This document shows, in pieces, positions 43,511 through 52,168 of a stretch of DNA of 64,000 nucleotides. Each line of letters begins with the position of its first letter. Within the stretch, counting starts at the first letter, position 1. A program made the position numbers and the translations under genes. Origin of the DNA: Asticcacaulis taihuensis (GTDB lineage: Bacteria; Pseudomonadota; Alphaproteobacteria; Caulobacterales; Caulobacteraceae); the NCBI RefSeq assembly GCF_900100255.1, contig NZ_FMTS01000003.1:310001-374000 (forward strand). Direction: 5' to 3'. The notes under the pieces are model-generated. The model did not search any database. It saw only the letters and a program-made list of their open reading frames with translations, and was not told the DNA's origin.

Positions 43511-43948
43511 TCAGTTAGGCCAGCAAAGCATGATCTTTACCCATTTGTTATTGGAATCCGCATGCAGGTCGCGCATATCGAGTGTGAAATATTTTTGCGC
43601 CAGAGTGACGGTTGCCTCGCCGAATCCAAAGCCTCCCGGCTCTTCTGCCATGCTCTCGCAATTTATTAAATTTCCCATCTGATCGAACTGGCACTCCACA
43701 AGAGCGACACCTTTTTGTCCGGCTGCCTTTGCCGCTGCCGGGTAGTATTTTCGCTTAGCCTCGGAGGCGGGCGTGGCGAGCATTGTGGCTTTTACATAGG
43801 TTCTGCCGGGCGTAGATTTTGATTGAGAGAGAACAAGTGTCTGCAACTGCTTGGTGCTCATATCTCGCGTGTCCGGCTCCGGATTGTCTGCCCATGAATG
43901 CCCTGCCGTCATCATGCCAAGGCAAATTACTGTAAGCAGCCGTTTCAT
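43511..43948 (-). CDS. Secreted TonB-C-like domain protein
   Basis: 145 residues with a Sec signal peptide (MKRLLTVICLGMMTAGHSWADN). The C-terminal part (YYPAAAKAAGQKGVALVECQF then GNLINCESMAEEPGGFGFGEATVTLAQ) has the pattern of a TonB C-terminal domain. It lacks a membrane anchor and Pro-rich spacer, so it is not a TonB energiser. The short hairpin gctttgctg/cagcaaagc around its stop codon may end both this gene and hfsC. It separates the two holdfast halves. Confidence 0.75.
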   Translation of the reverse strand: MKRLLTVICLGMMTAGHSWADNPEPDTRDMSTKQLQTLVLSQSKSTPGRTYVKATMLATPASEAKRKYYPAAAKAAGQKGVALVECQFDQMGNLINCESMAEEPGGFGFGEATVTLAQKYFTLDMRDLHADSNNKWVKIMLCWPN

Positions 43949-44087
43949 AATTCCCCCTACTTTTGTTTATGGGTAACAAAATACGCCTGACGTTCCGGTT
44001 TGTATACCCGGTATCCAGGTCGGACCCCTTTCGTTTTTCCTTTACCGTGTGTGCGTAAATTTAAGAGGGATATCTTAAGGAGCCATC

Positions 44088-44303
44088 ATGGATCAGGTCT
44101 ATCTTCTGCATCATATGCACCGGGTCAGTGAAGACCACGAAGATATAAAGCTTCTGGGCGTTTTCTCGACGAGGGAACTGGCTGAGCGAGCAAAGGAGCG
44201 CGCGCTGAACCTGCCGGGTTTCAAGGACAGCCCCGACGGTTTCAGCGTCGACAAATACATCATTGACCGGATGGGCTGGACGGCCGGTTATCGCACGGTT
44301 TAG
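44088..44303 (+). CDS. Small conserved protein (DUF7336-like)
   Basis: 71 residues, beginning MDQVYLLHHMHRVSEDHEDIK and containing LGVFSTRELAERAKERAL and PGFKDSPDGFSVDKYIIDRM. The pattern is that of a small family related to immunity or house-keeping proteins found across bacteria; function unknown. A taaggag Shine-Dalgarno lies just upstream of the ATG. It appears monocistronic and is followed by a family A repeat. Confidence 0.8.
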   Translation: MDQVYLLHHMHRVSEDHEDIKLLGVFSTRELAERAKERALNLPGFKDSPDGFSVDKYIIDRMGWTAGYRTV

Positions 44304-44340
44304 GTGCGTGGCGCCTGGGTCAGTCTCCTGAACCTCTACA

Positions 44341-44481
44341 GGCGATAGCGGTAGCGCGTGATGACCAGGGATATCTGTGTAATCTGTGGATTACCTTCTT
44401 TCCGGCGACGGGAACTGATACGAAGTTTTTTTGATCCGCAGATTGCACAGATGTTCAGGATAACCGCACGCTACCGCTATG
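44341..44481. repeat. Palindromic intergenic element, family A copy 3
   Basis: Left end ggcgatagcggtagcg (from 44341) and right end cgctaccgctat (44469-44480) pair, but the right arm is cut short compared with the other copies. The inner pair atctgtgtaatctgtgg (from 44373) and ccgcagattgcacagat is present. Confidence 0.8.
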
Positions 44482-44537
44482 TTTGTGAAATATCGACGCA
44501 TAGGGTAGCCTGACCTCAACGGTACATGGAGGGACTT

Positions 44538-44894
44538 ATGTCGGTTGTGGGTATTGGTGGCGTCTTTTTTCGGGCGGATAATCCGGAGGCTTTGCAAGCC
44601 TGGTATGACAGGCATCTGGGCGTGGTGGTCGATTTTGCCGCGCCATGGGTGCCGCAGCCAGGGCCGACCCTGTTCATGCCCTTCAAGCGGGACGCGGATC
44701 ACTTCCCGCTCGACCGTCAGTGGATGATCAATTTCCGGGTGAGGGAACTGGATAAGCTGATTTCGGCCCTGCGCGGCGCCGGTATCGAGGTCACGACCCA
44801 TGCCGAATGGGATACGCCGGAAACCGGCAAATTTGCCCGCATCTATGATCCGGAAGGTAATCCGATCGAACTGTGGGAACCACCGGTGGATTAG
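44538..44894 (+). CDS. VOC-family (glyoxalase/bleomycin-resistance-like) protein
   Basis: 118 residues, one VOC unit: GIGGVFFRADNPEALQAWYD, then HLGVVVDF, ELDKLISALRGAGIEV and ARIYDPEGNPIELWEPP, which holds the C-terminal metal Glu. VOC proteins bind metals and act on small molecules or bind drugs; the substrate is unknown. A ggaggga Shine-Dalgarno sits five bases before the ATG. The stop overlaps the convergent hfsH stop. Confidence 0.88.
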   Translation: MSVVGIGGVFFRADNPEALQAWYDRHLGVVVDFAAPWVPQPGPTLFMPFKRDADHFPLDRQWMINFRVRELDKLISALRGAGIEVTTHAEWDTPETGKFARIYDPEGNPIELWEPPVD

Positions 44895-45676
44895 GCGGCT
44901 TTGTTTTTCCGTATGGTCTGACCGGAGGCCAGGCGGGCGCCTTCGGCAAAGGTGACGATATCGAAGCCCATATCGAGCGCCCGGACGATCAGGCGTTCGA
45001 GCGTTGCCGGTGTGCAGCCCCAGGCGGACGGATTTTCGCGGACATCATGGCTATAAAGCACCAGCCAGGCGGTTTCGTCCTCGGCGCGGATCAGCCAGTC
45101 TATGGCGGTCTGTTCGCCGTCCGGCCCTTCTATGCCAACCGCCGGCGTCTGGTTGAGGTCCGTGCCGGGAGTGACAAGGCCGTGATGCAGGGCGCGCGAG
45201 GCCTGGAAGCGATCATTGAGCACCGACTTGGCCTGTGGTGACACATCGCCATAAGGGTAGGCGAAGGTTTGGGCCTTCGGCAGGCTCATCTGGCGAAAAG
45301 CGGCGGCGCTGAGGTCGAGATCGAGGGCAATCTCCGCCGCCGAAGCGCGGCCGCAATCGAGGTGGCTGTGGGTGTGGCAGGCGATTTCATGCCCGGCGGC
45401 ATGAAGCGCCTTGATTTCCGCTTCGGTGGTATAGGGTCCGAGATGGCTGTCGCTGCCGGACAGGCCGGCAGAGATAAAGAAGGTGCCGCGCGCGCCGTAT
45501 TTTTCCAGCAGAGCCGCGCCGGCATGGGCAGCGGAGGTGGGGGCATCATCGAAGCTGATCGTCAGCAGGGGGCGCGCCAGGCCCTCAAAACGCGCGGGCC
45601 TGGTATAGATAAGGCGCGCCAGCCGGCGGCGCAGCTTGCCGTAAAAGGAACTGTCAGCGGTATATATTTCGGTCAT
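44891..45676 (-). CDS. hfsH: Holdfast polysaccharide deacetylase HfsH
   Basis: 261 residues. NodB-homology domain: LTISFDDAPTSA with the metal Asp, ARGTFFISAG, HEIACHTHSHLD with the metal histidines, and FAYPYGDVS. In Caulobacter HfsH removes acetyl groups from N-acetylglucosamine in the holdfast, which is needed for strong adhesion and anchoring. It has no signal peptide, so it acts in the cytoplasm. The start overlaps the hfsG stop by one base, so the two are coupled. Confidence 0.92.
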   Translation of the reverse strand: MTEIYTADSSFYGKLRRRLARLIYTRPARFEGLARPLLTISFDDAPTSAAHAGAALLEKYGARGTFFISAGLSGSDSHLGPYTTEAEIKALHAAGHEIACHTHSHLDCGRASAAEIALDLDLSAAAFRQMSLPKAQTFAYPYGDVSPQAKSVLNDRFQASRALHHGLVTPGTDLNQTPAVGIEGPDGEQTAIDWLIRAEDETAWLVLYSHDVRENPSAWGCTPATLERLIVRALDMGFDIVTFAEGARLASGQTIRKNKAA

Positions 45677-46593
45677 CAGACCACCTGTGCGTAAAGGGCA
45701 GCGCGGTAAAGGCGCAGGGCGAAGGCGCGGAGCCGCACCGGCAGCCGCCGCGTCAGAGCGGCTGATTTAATGAGGGGGCGGAAAACGCTCAGAAATGGTG
45801 TTTTCTTCAATATTTTTGCGGCTTTGTAGCTGGGATATTGAGAGACCACATGAGGATACTTTTCGATCACGCGGGCGAAATTACCGACCGACTGTTCGTA
45901 TTTCCGCGCCAGGGTTTCAGGCGTATCGAGGCCCATATGGGTGGCGGTGTTGTCGATATGGCCGACGCCATAGCGGGCGGCCACGCGCATCCCCCATTCG
46001 GTATCTTCCCAGCCCCAGCCGGTGAAGGCCGGATCGAAGGTCTCGGCTTTGAAGACATCGCGCCGCACCAGGAGGTTGGAGGTGAAGACGTATTTTTCCG
46101 GGTGTTCAGCGCGCTGGGCGGCGCTCAGGCAATCACTCTGGCCGGCCATGGCCTTGTGGATGGCGAAGGCCGGGGTATCCGGTGCCTGGATCAGCGAGAA
46201 GCCGCCGAAGACGACCGTGGATTGACCGTTAGCCTCGGCCAGCCAGCGGTCGAGAAAGCCGGGATCATCGGGCAGCATATCAGAATCGAGGAACAGGAAA
46301 TAATCACCGCGCGCGGCCTCTGTCAGCCGATTACGACCGCGCGCCCGGCCTTCGTTTTGCGGCAAGGTGATCAGTTCGCAGGCCAGAGGGGACTGGCTGA
46401 TAAAGGCGCTGACCTCGGCGGTAATGTCAGGCATAACAGAGCCGTCATCGATCAGGATGATTTCCAGCGCTTCGGGCGTGTGGCAGTGGAGGGCGCACAG
46501 CAGCGGCAGAGGCGACTCTTTGTAGAACGGGATCAGCACCGACAGGCGTGGCGTTGCGGTGGTGAAGGCAGTGTTGCGGAAGGGCTGGCTCAT
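45676..46593 (-). CDS. hfsG: Holdfast glycosyltransferase HfsG (family 2)
   Basis: 305 residues, GT-A fold. LSVLIPFYKESPLP starts the nucleotide-binding part, IILIDDGS is motif 1, and FLFLDSDMLP is the DxD-type metal site. GWGWEDTEWGMR is the acceptor-side ED block. In Caulobacter HfsG transfers N-acetylglucosamine to the growing lipid-linked repeat unit. It overlaps hfsF by four bases and hfsH by one. Confidence 0.91.
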   Translation of the reverse strand: MSQPFRNTAFTTATPRLSVLIPFYKESPLPLLCALHCHTPEALEIILIDDGSVMPDITAEVSAFISQSPLACELITLPQNEGRARGRNRLTEAARGDYFLFLDSDMLPDDPGFLDRWLAEANGQSTVVFGGFSLIQAPDTPAFAIHKAMAGQSDCLSAAQRAEHPEKYVFTSNLLVRRDVFKAETFDPAFTGWGWEDTEWGMRVAARYGVGHIDNTATHMGLDTPETLARKYEQSVGNFARVIEKYPHVVSQYPSYKAAKILKKTPFLSVFRPLIKSAALTRRLPVRLRAFALRLYRAALYAQVV

Positions 46594-48056
46594 GCGAACA
46601 CCTTGGCGCGCAGGCGGCCGATTATCTTAAGGGCCGGTTCGCGGATATCATTGAGGTTCAGTGCCCAGGCGAGGGCGCCATAAACGACCACGCCGGTCAG
46701 ACCCTTGAGAACCAGGTCGATGATGGCCAGACCGGTATCCGGCACCAGCGCCACGGCCGCCATCATGACGGCGACGCTCATAAGGGTCTTGCCCAGATCA
46801 AGAACGGGCACAGGCAGGGCCAGGGTTTTCAGGCCCAGTCCCCAGGCGGCGATCAGGCCAAGCGCGAAACTGAGGCATGACGCCAGGGCGGCGCCCATCA
46901 AGCCCATCAGCGGAATCATGGCCAGGTTCAGCGCGATATTGCTGACGGCGGGCACGGCCATGGCGACCACCAGCAGGCGGGTTTTGCGGGCCAGGGTGAA
47001 GGCTTGCAGGAAATAATAGGTGCCAAGGCCGGAAAACAGGGCGCCCAGGCTGATCAGCGGCGTAACGCTCAGGGCATCGGTGCGCAGGCCCTCGCCGATA
47101 AGCAGGGTACCAAGCGCCGGAGCCACCATGATCAGGCCGCCGACTGCCGGGAAAAGGACAAAGGCCATGGTGCGGATCTGGTGGCGGGCATTGGCCTTAA
47201 GTTCGGTTATGCCGCCATGTTCCAGCGCATGGACCATGGCCGGACCACCGGCAGCGCCGAACCAGATAAACAGCACATCGAGGATGCGCGAAGCCAGTGA
47301 AAAGCCGGCATGATAGGCGCCGGCTTCGGCTTCATTGAGGAAGTGCGCGATCAGGAAACGATCGACCGTATAGAGCGCCAGGGTCAGGATCAGGCTGGCT
47401 GAAACGGGAAAACCGTAATGGGCGTAGGCGCGGGCCTTTTCCGCGCTGAACCGGCCTTTCAGGGCGCGGCCCCAGTCCTCGCGCGCCACGAAGGGCAGGC
47501 ACAGAAGGGCAATCAGGCCGCCGCCGACCACGGGCGATGCGCCGCCCAGTCCGGTGGTGGCGCACAAGACGCCGAGGCCAAAACCGCCGGCGGTCTGAAT
47601 CATGTCAAGCATTGATGCGGCCCCGACGCGGCCTTCGGAGCGGCGCTGTTCCTGCACCAGCTTGATCAGCGAGCGGAAGACGACGCAGCCGAGGCCGAGA
47701 CCCATGGCCATTTTCAATGATTGATCGGCGTCTCCCGATGTCGGCCACAGCCACAGGCCAAGAACGCAGGCAAGGGCGAAGACGATGGTAACGACAGCAA
47801 ACAGGCGATAAACCGTGCCATAAAGCTCCGGCGCTTCCGGATCAGTGCGGGATTCGGCCGGATAGAAGCGCGCCATGGCGGCCTCGATCCAGGTGAAGCA
47901 CAGGGTCTGGGCCAGGCTGGATATCCCGAAGGTCAGGGCGTAGCGGCCATAATCGTCCGGCGTCAGGATACGCGTGAACACCATCAGGGTGGCGAACCCG
48001 ATCAGGCCCTGCAGGATATTGGCGGGAAGATAGCCCCACAGACCTTTAGAGAACAT
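46590..48056 (-). CDS. hfsF: Holdfast polysaccharide flippase HfsF (Wzx-like)
   Basis: 488 residues and about 12 to 14 membrane helices of the MATE/polysaccharide-transport fold. The ATG at 48056 begins SKGLWGYLPANILQGLIGFA, the usual flippase start; 60 upstream codons in the same frame run into a repeat and are not family-like. HfsF moves the lipid-linked repeat unit across the inner membrane. It heads the hfsFGH string, and hfsE lies upstream beyond a repeat element. Confidence 0.9.
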   Translation of the reverse strand: MFSKGLWGYLPANILQGLIGFATLMVFTRILTPDDYGRYALTFGISSLAQTLCFTWIEAAMARFYPAESRTDPEAPELYGTVYRLFAVVTIVFALACVLGLWLWPTSGDADQSLKMAMGLGLGCVVFRSLIKLVQEQRRSEGRVGAASMLDMIQTAGGFGLGVLCATTGLGGASPVVGGGLIALLCLPFVAREDWGRALKGRFSAEKARAYAHYGFPVSASLILTLALYTVDRFLIAHFLNEAEAGAYHAGFSLASRILDVLFIWFGAAGGPAMVHALEHGGITELKANARHQIRTMAFVLFPAVGGLIMVAPALGTLLIGEGLRTDALSVTPLISLGALFSGLGTYYFLQAFTLARKTRLLVVAMAVPAVSNIALNLAMIPLMGLMGAALASCLSFALGLIAAWGLGLKTLALPVPVLDLGKTLMSVAVMMAAVALVPDTGLAIIDLVLKGLTGVVVYGALAWALNLNDIREPALKIIGRLRAKVFA

Positions 48057-48070
48057 GGGCGTTCTCACAT

Positions 48071-48259
48071 GAAGAAAGCAAGATACCCCACCACCCCCGC
48101 GCAAGGGCGCGGCGGTCCCCCTCCCCAACAAGTTGGGGAGGTACAAAATTTCTATACCTCCCCAACTTGTTGGGGTTTGGCGTGAGCGAAAGTACAGCCT
48201 TCGCAAGCCAAGGGACCATAAGGTCGCAGGCCGCAATGGTGGTGGGGCATCTTACTTTC
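48071..48259. repeat. MITE-like element between hfsE and hfsF
   Basis: Imperfect 22-bp terminal inverted repeats, gaaagcaagataccccacc (from 48071) and ggtggggcatcttactttc (to 48259), about 189 bases apart. Inside is a nested palindrome: cctccccaacaagttggggagg-type arms at about 48120-48175. No ORF inside is credible. Confidence 0.75.
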
Positions 48260-48264
48260 ATATC

Positions 48265-49782
48265 TTACCGCACCGCCTTCGCATCGCCGAGCAGGCAGGG
48301 AATGGTCATCGCCATGATGTAGAGATCAAACCAGATCGAATGGCGCTCGATGTATTCGACATCGAGACCGATACGGCGGCGCACATCCTCGGCATTATCC
48401 AGAGGCCCGCGCGAACCCTTGATGGCCGCCCAGCCGGTGACGCCGGGCTTCATGCGGTGGCGCCAGGCGTATTCGGCCACCAGGCGTGCGCTTTCGTCGG
48501 GGCCGGTCTTCATGCCGATGGCGTGCGGGCGCGGCCCAACCAGAGACATTTCGCCACGGATCACATTGAACAGTTGCGGCAATTCATCGATGCTGGTCTT
48601 GCGGATGAAGCGGCCGATCCGGGTGACGCGCGGATCGCCCTTTGTCACCTGCTGGGCCGCCGTATGGTCGGTCAGGTGGGTATACATGGAGCGGAATTTC
48701 CATACCCGGATCGCCTCGTTGTTGAAGCCGTGGCGACGCTGGCGAAAGAAGACCGGGCCGGGGCTGTCAAGCTTGATCAGCAGGGCTATGACCAGCATAA
48801 GCGGCGAAAAGACGATCAGGGCCAGGGTGCCGATGACCAGATCCTCGGCGCGCTTTACCATCGCCTTGCGGTCGTCTTCCGAGATACCGGAAACGCGGGC
48901 CAGCGGAATATCGGCGACCCGCGACCAGGCAGCCTTGGTGGCATGGCTCCCATCCATATCGACGAACAGGGAGACCTCGTTAGGCAGGCTGCGCAGCTTT
49001 TCGATAATGGTCTTGACGCGCGCCTTGGCGGAGGTGTCAAGCGCCACGACGATCTGGTCGACATAGGGGGTGATCTTGTGGCCGAGCAGGGACTGGACAT
49101 CGCCCAGCACCGGAACGCCGGCGACGGCCTGGGGGCTGCGTGCCAGCCGGTCATCGAAAATGCCGAGGATATTGACGTGACGCTGCTCAAGGGCCGCTTC
49201 AACCAGCTTTTCCGCGTGTTTGGTCGCGCCAACGATGACAATGCTGGGGATCAGCTTGCCCTGGCGACGCCAGCGATCGACCAGGCTCCACCACAGCAGG
49301 TGCTGTAGCATGAAATAGACCAGGGTGACGGTCATCCAGAAACGGACGGCGGCGGTGACGGCGTAGTCGTTTATCGAAAAGTCGGCCAGGAAATCCGCCA
49401 GAAGGTAGCCGGCGCCAAAGACCAGGGCCAGTTTGACCAGGTGGATCGTGACGCGGGCATTGCGGCCGAAACGGTACAGACCGCTGAGATAAAGCGCCCA
49501 GTACAGGCCGAGCGTCGTGGCGATGAAGGGCAGGATATTGCCGAGCGGGCTGGTGAAGAAGCCTTGCGGCGCTACCGAGTGGGCGCAGACGACGGCGAAG
49601 AAGACCAGGGCCAGGAAGTCGATGCCGCGAAACAGGCGGACGAACATGTCGCCGCTGCGCCGTTCGCGCGCCGAAACCAGCTTTTCCGGTCGAAAGGGGC
49701 CCCTGCGATCTTTGGGATCGTCGCAGAGCGCATCCAGGCAGGTCGCATCTTCTAGCGTTTGGCGGGGGAGGGCGGCGTTCAT
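48265..49782 (-). CDS. hfsE: Holdfast initiating glycosyltransferase HfsE (WbaP/PssY type)
   Basis: 505 residues. Four N-terminal helices (about 48-165), a CoA-binding-like domain (IVIVGATKHAEKLVEAALEQ), a fifth helix near 315-340, and the bacterial sugar transferase domain: FRSMYTHLTD, RKTSIDELPQLFNVIRGEM, SLVGPRPHAIG and RHRMKPGVTGWAAIKG. It attaches the first sugar phosphate to undecaprenyl phosphate. In Caulobacter HfsE is partly redundant with PssY and PssZ. The RPEKL-rich N-terminal tail is likely cytoplasmic. Confidence 0.92.
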   Translation of the reverse strand: MNAALPRQTLEDATCLDALCDDPKDRRGPFRPEKLVSARERRSGDMFVRLFRGIDFLALVFFAVVCAHSVAPQGFFTSPLGNILPFIATTLGLYWALYLSGLYRFGRNARVTIHLVKLALVFGAGYLLADFLADFSINDYAVTAAVRFWMTVTLVYFMLQHLLWWSLVDRWRRQGKLIPSIVIVGATKHAEKLVEAALEQRHVNILGIFDDRLARSPQAVAGVPVLGDVQSLLGHKITPYVDQIVVALDTSAKARVKTIIEKLRSLPNEVSLFVDMDGSHATKAAWSRVADIPLARVSGISEDDRKAMVKRAEDLVIGTLALIVFSPLMLVIALLIKLDSPGPVFFRQRRHGFNNEAIRVWKFRSMYTHLTDHTAAQQVTKGDPRVTRIGRFIRKTSIDELPQLFNVIRGEMSLVGPRPHAIGMKTGPDESARLVAEYAWRHRMKPGVTGWAAIKGSRGPLDNAEDVRRRIGLDVEYIERHSIWFDLYIMAMTIPCLLGDAKAVR

Positions 49783-50049
49783 GACCTGATTTCGAGCTTG
49801 TTCTAGGCTTGCGATGAGGTTACGGCATTTGGCTTAGGCGTCAGTTAACAGGCGGCGATTTTCCTGATTTTTTCTTGTCCCGGTGCGGGACGGACCGGTA
49901 ACAGGCTGCAAGTTAGATGCCGGAGAGGCTGGTTTTCGCGCCTGAAATGGCTCGCGCGGGAATGATTTGATGGCCGCCGCGTAAACCTGTGTACCTTTTT
50001 TGTAAACGGCGTTGCCTTTTAAAAACGAATACGCTAACTCAGCCATAAC

Positions 50050-50141
50050 GGAGACGTGGCCGAGAGGCTGAAGGCACTCGTTTGCTAAATGAGCGTACCC
50101 CCAAAAGGGTACCCAGGGTTCGAATCCCTGCGTCTCCGCCA
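50050..50141 (+). tRNA. tRNA-Ser(GCT)
   Basis: 92 bases including encoded CCA. Acceptor ggagacg pairs with cgtctcc; the anticodon loop is ttgctaa (anticodon GCT) in the ctcgt/atgag stem. A long variable arm (gtacccccaaaagggtac) marks class II, and the T-loop ggttcgaatcc is present. Confidence 0.97.
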
Positions 50142-50244
50142 TTTCCCCTTTTCATTAAAACGGATTAAATAGTGCTGGGACAGTCTGTTACTGTCTCGCC
50201 GGGTGAAGGCTATTGCACCGGCTGATATAAAGGGGAATGAAAAG

Positions 50245-51528
50245 GTGTCATGGCTGCTTTCAGCGCTTGAGCCGGTCCAGGGCGTGCTTCTGGCACTGGC
50301 GCTTGGTCTCCTGATCGGTGTGGAGCGCGGCTGGTCGCGGCGAAACGATCCCGACGGCAGCCGGGTGGCCGGAATCCGGACGTTCGCCCTGCTGGGCCTC
50401 GCCGGCGGCCTGGCCGGTGAGGTTCTGCAGCGGATTTCGCCTGTACTGGCGGCGATTCTTCTGGGGGCTGCGGCCGCCACCCTGCTGATCGGGTATGTCC
50501 GCCGCTCGCGGTCTGGCGATGATGTAAGCGCAACCTCGACCGTTGTCGGCATTATCACTCTGGGCGTGGGGCTGGCGTCAGCCACCGGTGGAGGTATGCT
50601 CGCCGGCGTCGTTGCGGCGGTGACCACACTTATTCTGTCATCGCGCCGCCAGCTCCATGCCTGGGTCAATACCCTGACTGAAACGGAGATGCAGGCGATC
50701 GCCCGCTTCGCGCTGATTGCCCTGGCCATCCTGCCCATCCTGCCCGATCAGGCCATGGGGCCGTTCGATGCCTGGAATCCCCGCCAGATCTGGATGATCG
50801 TCGTTGTCGTTTCGGGTTTTTCCTTCGCGGGCTATGTGGTTGCCCGGCGGCTGGGCGCGTCCAGAGGGCTTGTCGTCCTGGCCGCGGCCGGCGCGATGGT
50901 GTCCTCGACCGCGGTTACGGCCGCCCTGGCCAATCGGTTACGCAAACAGGAAGGGCCGCCGGATGTGCTGGTTGCCGGTATCGTCACGGCGTCCGCGGTC
51001 ATGTTCCTGCGTGTCCTGATCCTGACCGCCGCTCTTGCGCCGTTTGCCTTTACCGGGCTGGCCCTGCTGGTGGGGCCGGCAACCGCTCTTTGCATCGCCT
51101 GGGCGCTCTGGCTTTTGTGGCGGTCGCGGGGTGACAAGGCTGAGGCTTCCGAGGCTTTACCCTTGCGCAATCCTTTTGATCTGGGGCCGGCGCTTCTGCT
51201 GGCTGGACTGGTGCTCGTACTCTCCGGCCTGGCGCGCTGGCTGCTCAATGCCTTCGGCGAAACGGCCCTCGCCACCGCCCTGGCCCTGTCGGGCATGTTC
51301 GATGTCGATTCGGCGATCATCACCATGAGCGTCCTGCCGCCCGAAAGCCTCGACGGGCGGACGGCCGGTATGATCCTGGCCGGGCCTGTCATGCTCAATA
51401 CCATTGTCAAGGCGGTCATCGCCATTGCCATGGGCGGCCGAACAGGCTGGCGCGCCGGTGTGCCGCTGCTGCTGAGCGTGGCAACCGGCGGCGTGACCTT
51501 ACCCTTTCTGATCTGGAATCTGATCTGA
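50245..51528 (+). CDS. MgtC/SapB and DUF4010 membrane protein
   Basis: 427 residues from a GTG at 50245 that has aaagggg nine bases upstream; the frame opens at 50203 without a good Shine-Dalgarno. An N-terminal MgtC-like domain (LLALALGLLIGVERGW, GIRTFALLGLAGGLAG) is followed by a DUF4010 domain with about seven helices (RLGASRGLVVLAAAGAMVSSTA, GMFDVDSAIITMS). MgtC proteins affect magnesium and acid stress; the DUF4010 fusion may transport small ions. Beginning after the tRNA-Ser, it is probably monocistronic. Confidence 0.87.
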   Translation: MSWLLSALEPVQGVLLALALGLLIGVERGWSRRNDPDGSRVAGIRTFALLGLAGGLAGEVLQRISPVLAAILLGAAAATLLIGYVRRSRSGDDVSATSTVVGIITLGVGLASATGGGMLAGVVAAVTTLILSSRRQLHAWVNTLTETEMQAIARFALIALAILPILPDQAMGPFDAWNPRQIWMIVVVVSGFSFAGYVVARRLGASRGLVVLAAAGAMVSSTAVTAALANRLRKQEGPPDVLVAGIVTASAVMFLRVLILTAALAPFAFTGLALLVGPATALCIAWALWLLWRSRGDKAEASEALPLRNPFDLGPALLLAGLVLVLSGLARWLLNAFGETALATALALSGMFDVDSAIITMSVLPPESLDGRTAGMILAGPVMLNTIVKAVIAIAMGGRTGWRAGVPLLLSVATGGVTLPFLIWNLI

Positions 51529-51533
51529 AGCGC

Positions 51534-52067
51534 TCAAACCTCGATATTTCGCGTCGGGAATATATCGCGCAGCCGTTCGGTGAGTTCCGGCAAGGCGAGG
51601 CCCACATAGTCCTTGGTGAGTTCGATCCCGACGGAATCCTGGACGGATGGGTTCAGGTGCGGCCGTAAATTGCCCAGCCATGTCGATGGCGCCACGATCA
51701 CCAGGCCGTCGAAGCGGTCCTGCGCCCTGGCGCGGTTGAGCCGATCGGCGACATGCGCGGCTAGGTCGGCCTTGAGCTTGCGGCGAAGATCGACATGCGG
51801 TTCGCTCAAATGGCGCAGATTGCCGCTGCTTTCAAAAACGGTGCCCCTGGCGTCGGTTCCGGTGTCATAAGCTTCGATGCGTTCGGCTTCGAGATGAAAA
51901 TCGTCAAGCGGCTGGAGTGCCCAGGTCAGGGTCTCTTCCGGCTGATGCGTGGCGCCCCTTATGATGTCGCTGGCCGGCACACGCAAATAGCCCTGCGCCT
52001 GGCTGCCATCGGCGACGATCACCCAGACGGTGGACGGATGATAGGGAAGGGGGGCGGCGTGGGACAC
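51534..52067 (-). CDS. Host-attachment family protein
   Basis: 177 residues with the pattern of the host_attach family (AtsE of Agrobacterium): VWVIVADGSQAQGYLR, then HLSEPHVDLRRKLKADLAAHVADRLN and FDGLVIVAPSTWLGNLRPHL. There is no signal peptide. Function in attachment is inherited from old genetic work and is not firmly shown for other members. It converges on the MgtC-like gene and may be downstream of the exporter operon. Confidence 0.88.
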   Translation of the reverse strand: MSHAAPLPYHPSTVWVIVADGSQAQGYLRVPASDIIRGATHQPEETLTWALQPLDDFHLEAERIEAYDTGTDARGTVFESSGNLRHLSEPHVDLRRKLKADLAAHVADRLNRARAQDRFDGLVIVAPSTWLGNLRPHLNPSVQDSVGIELTKDYVGLALPELTERLRDIFPTRNIEV

Positions 52068-52168
52068 GGCTGTTCTCCTGGCTGAACAATGGAACCAAAT
52101 GGTCTTTCAGAATAATCCGTCCCACGGCATTGCCGCTTTGATCGTCGTCAAACGCGCGGATAGGCCTG

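Noticed and set aside
49834-50142. 102-residue minus-strand ORF
   Set aside because: It runs across tRNA-Ser and matches no family.
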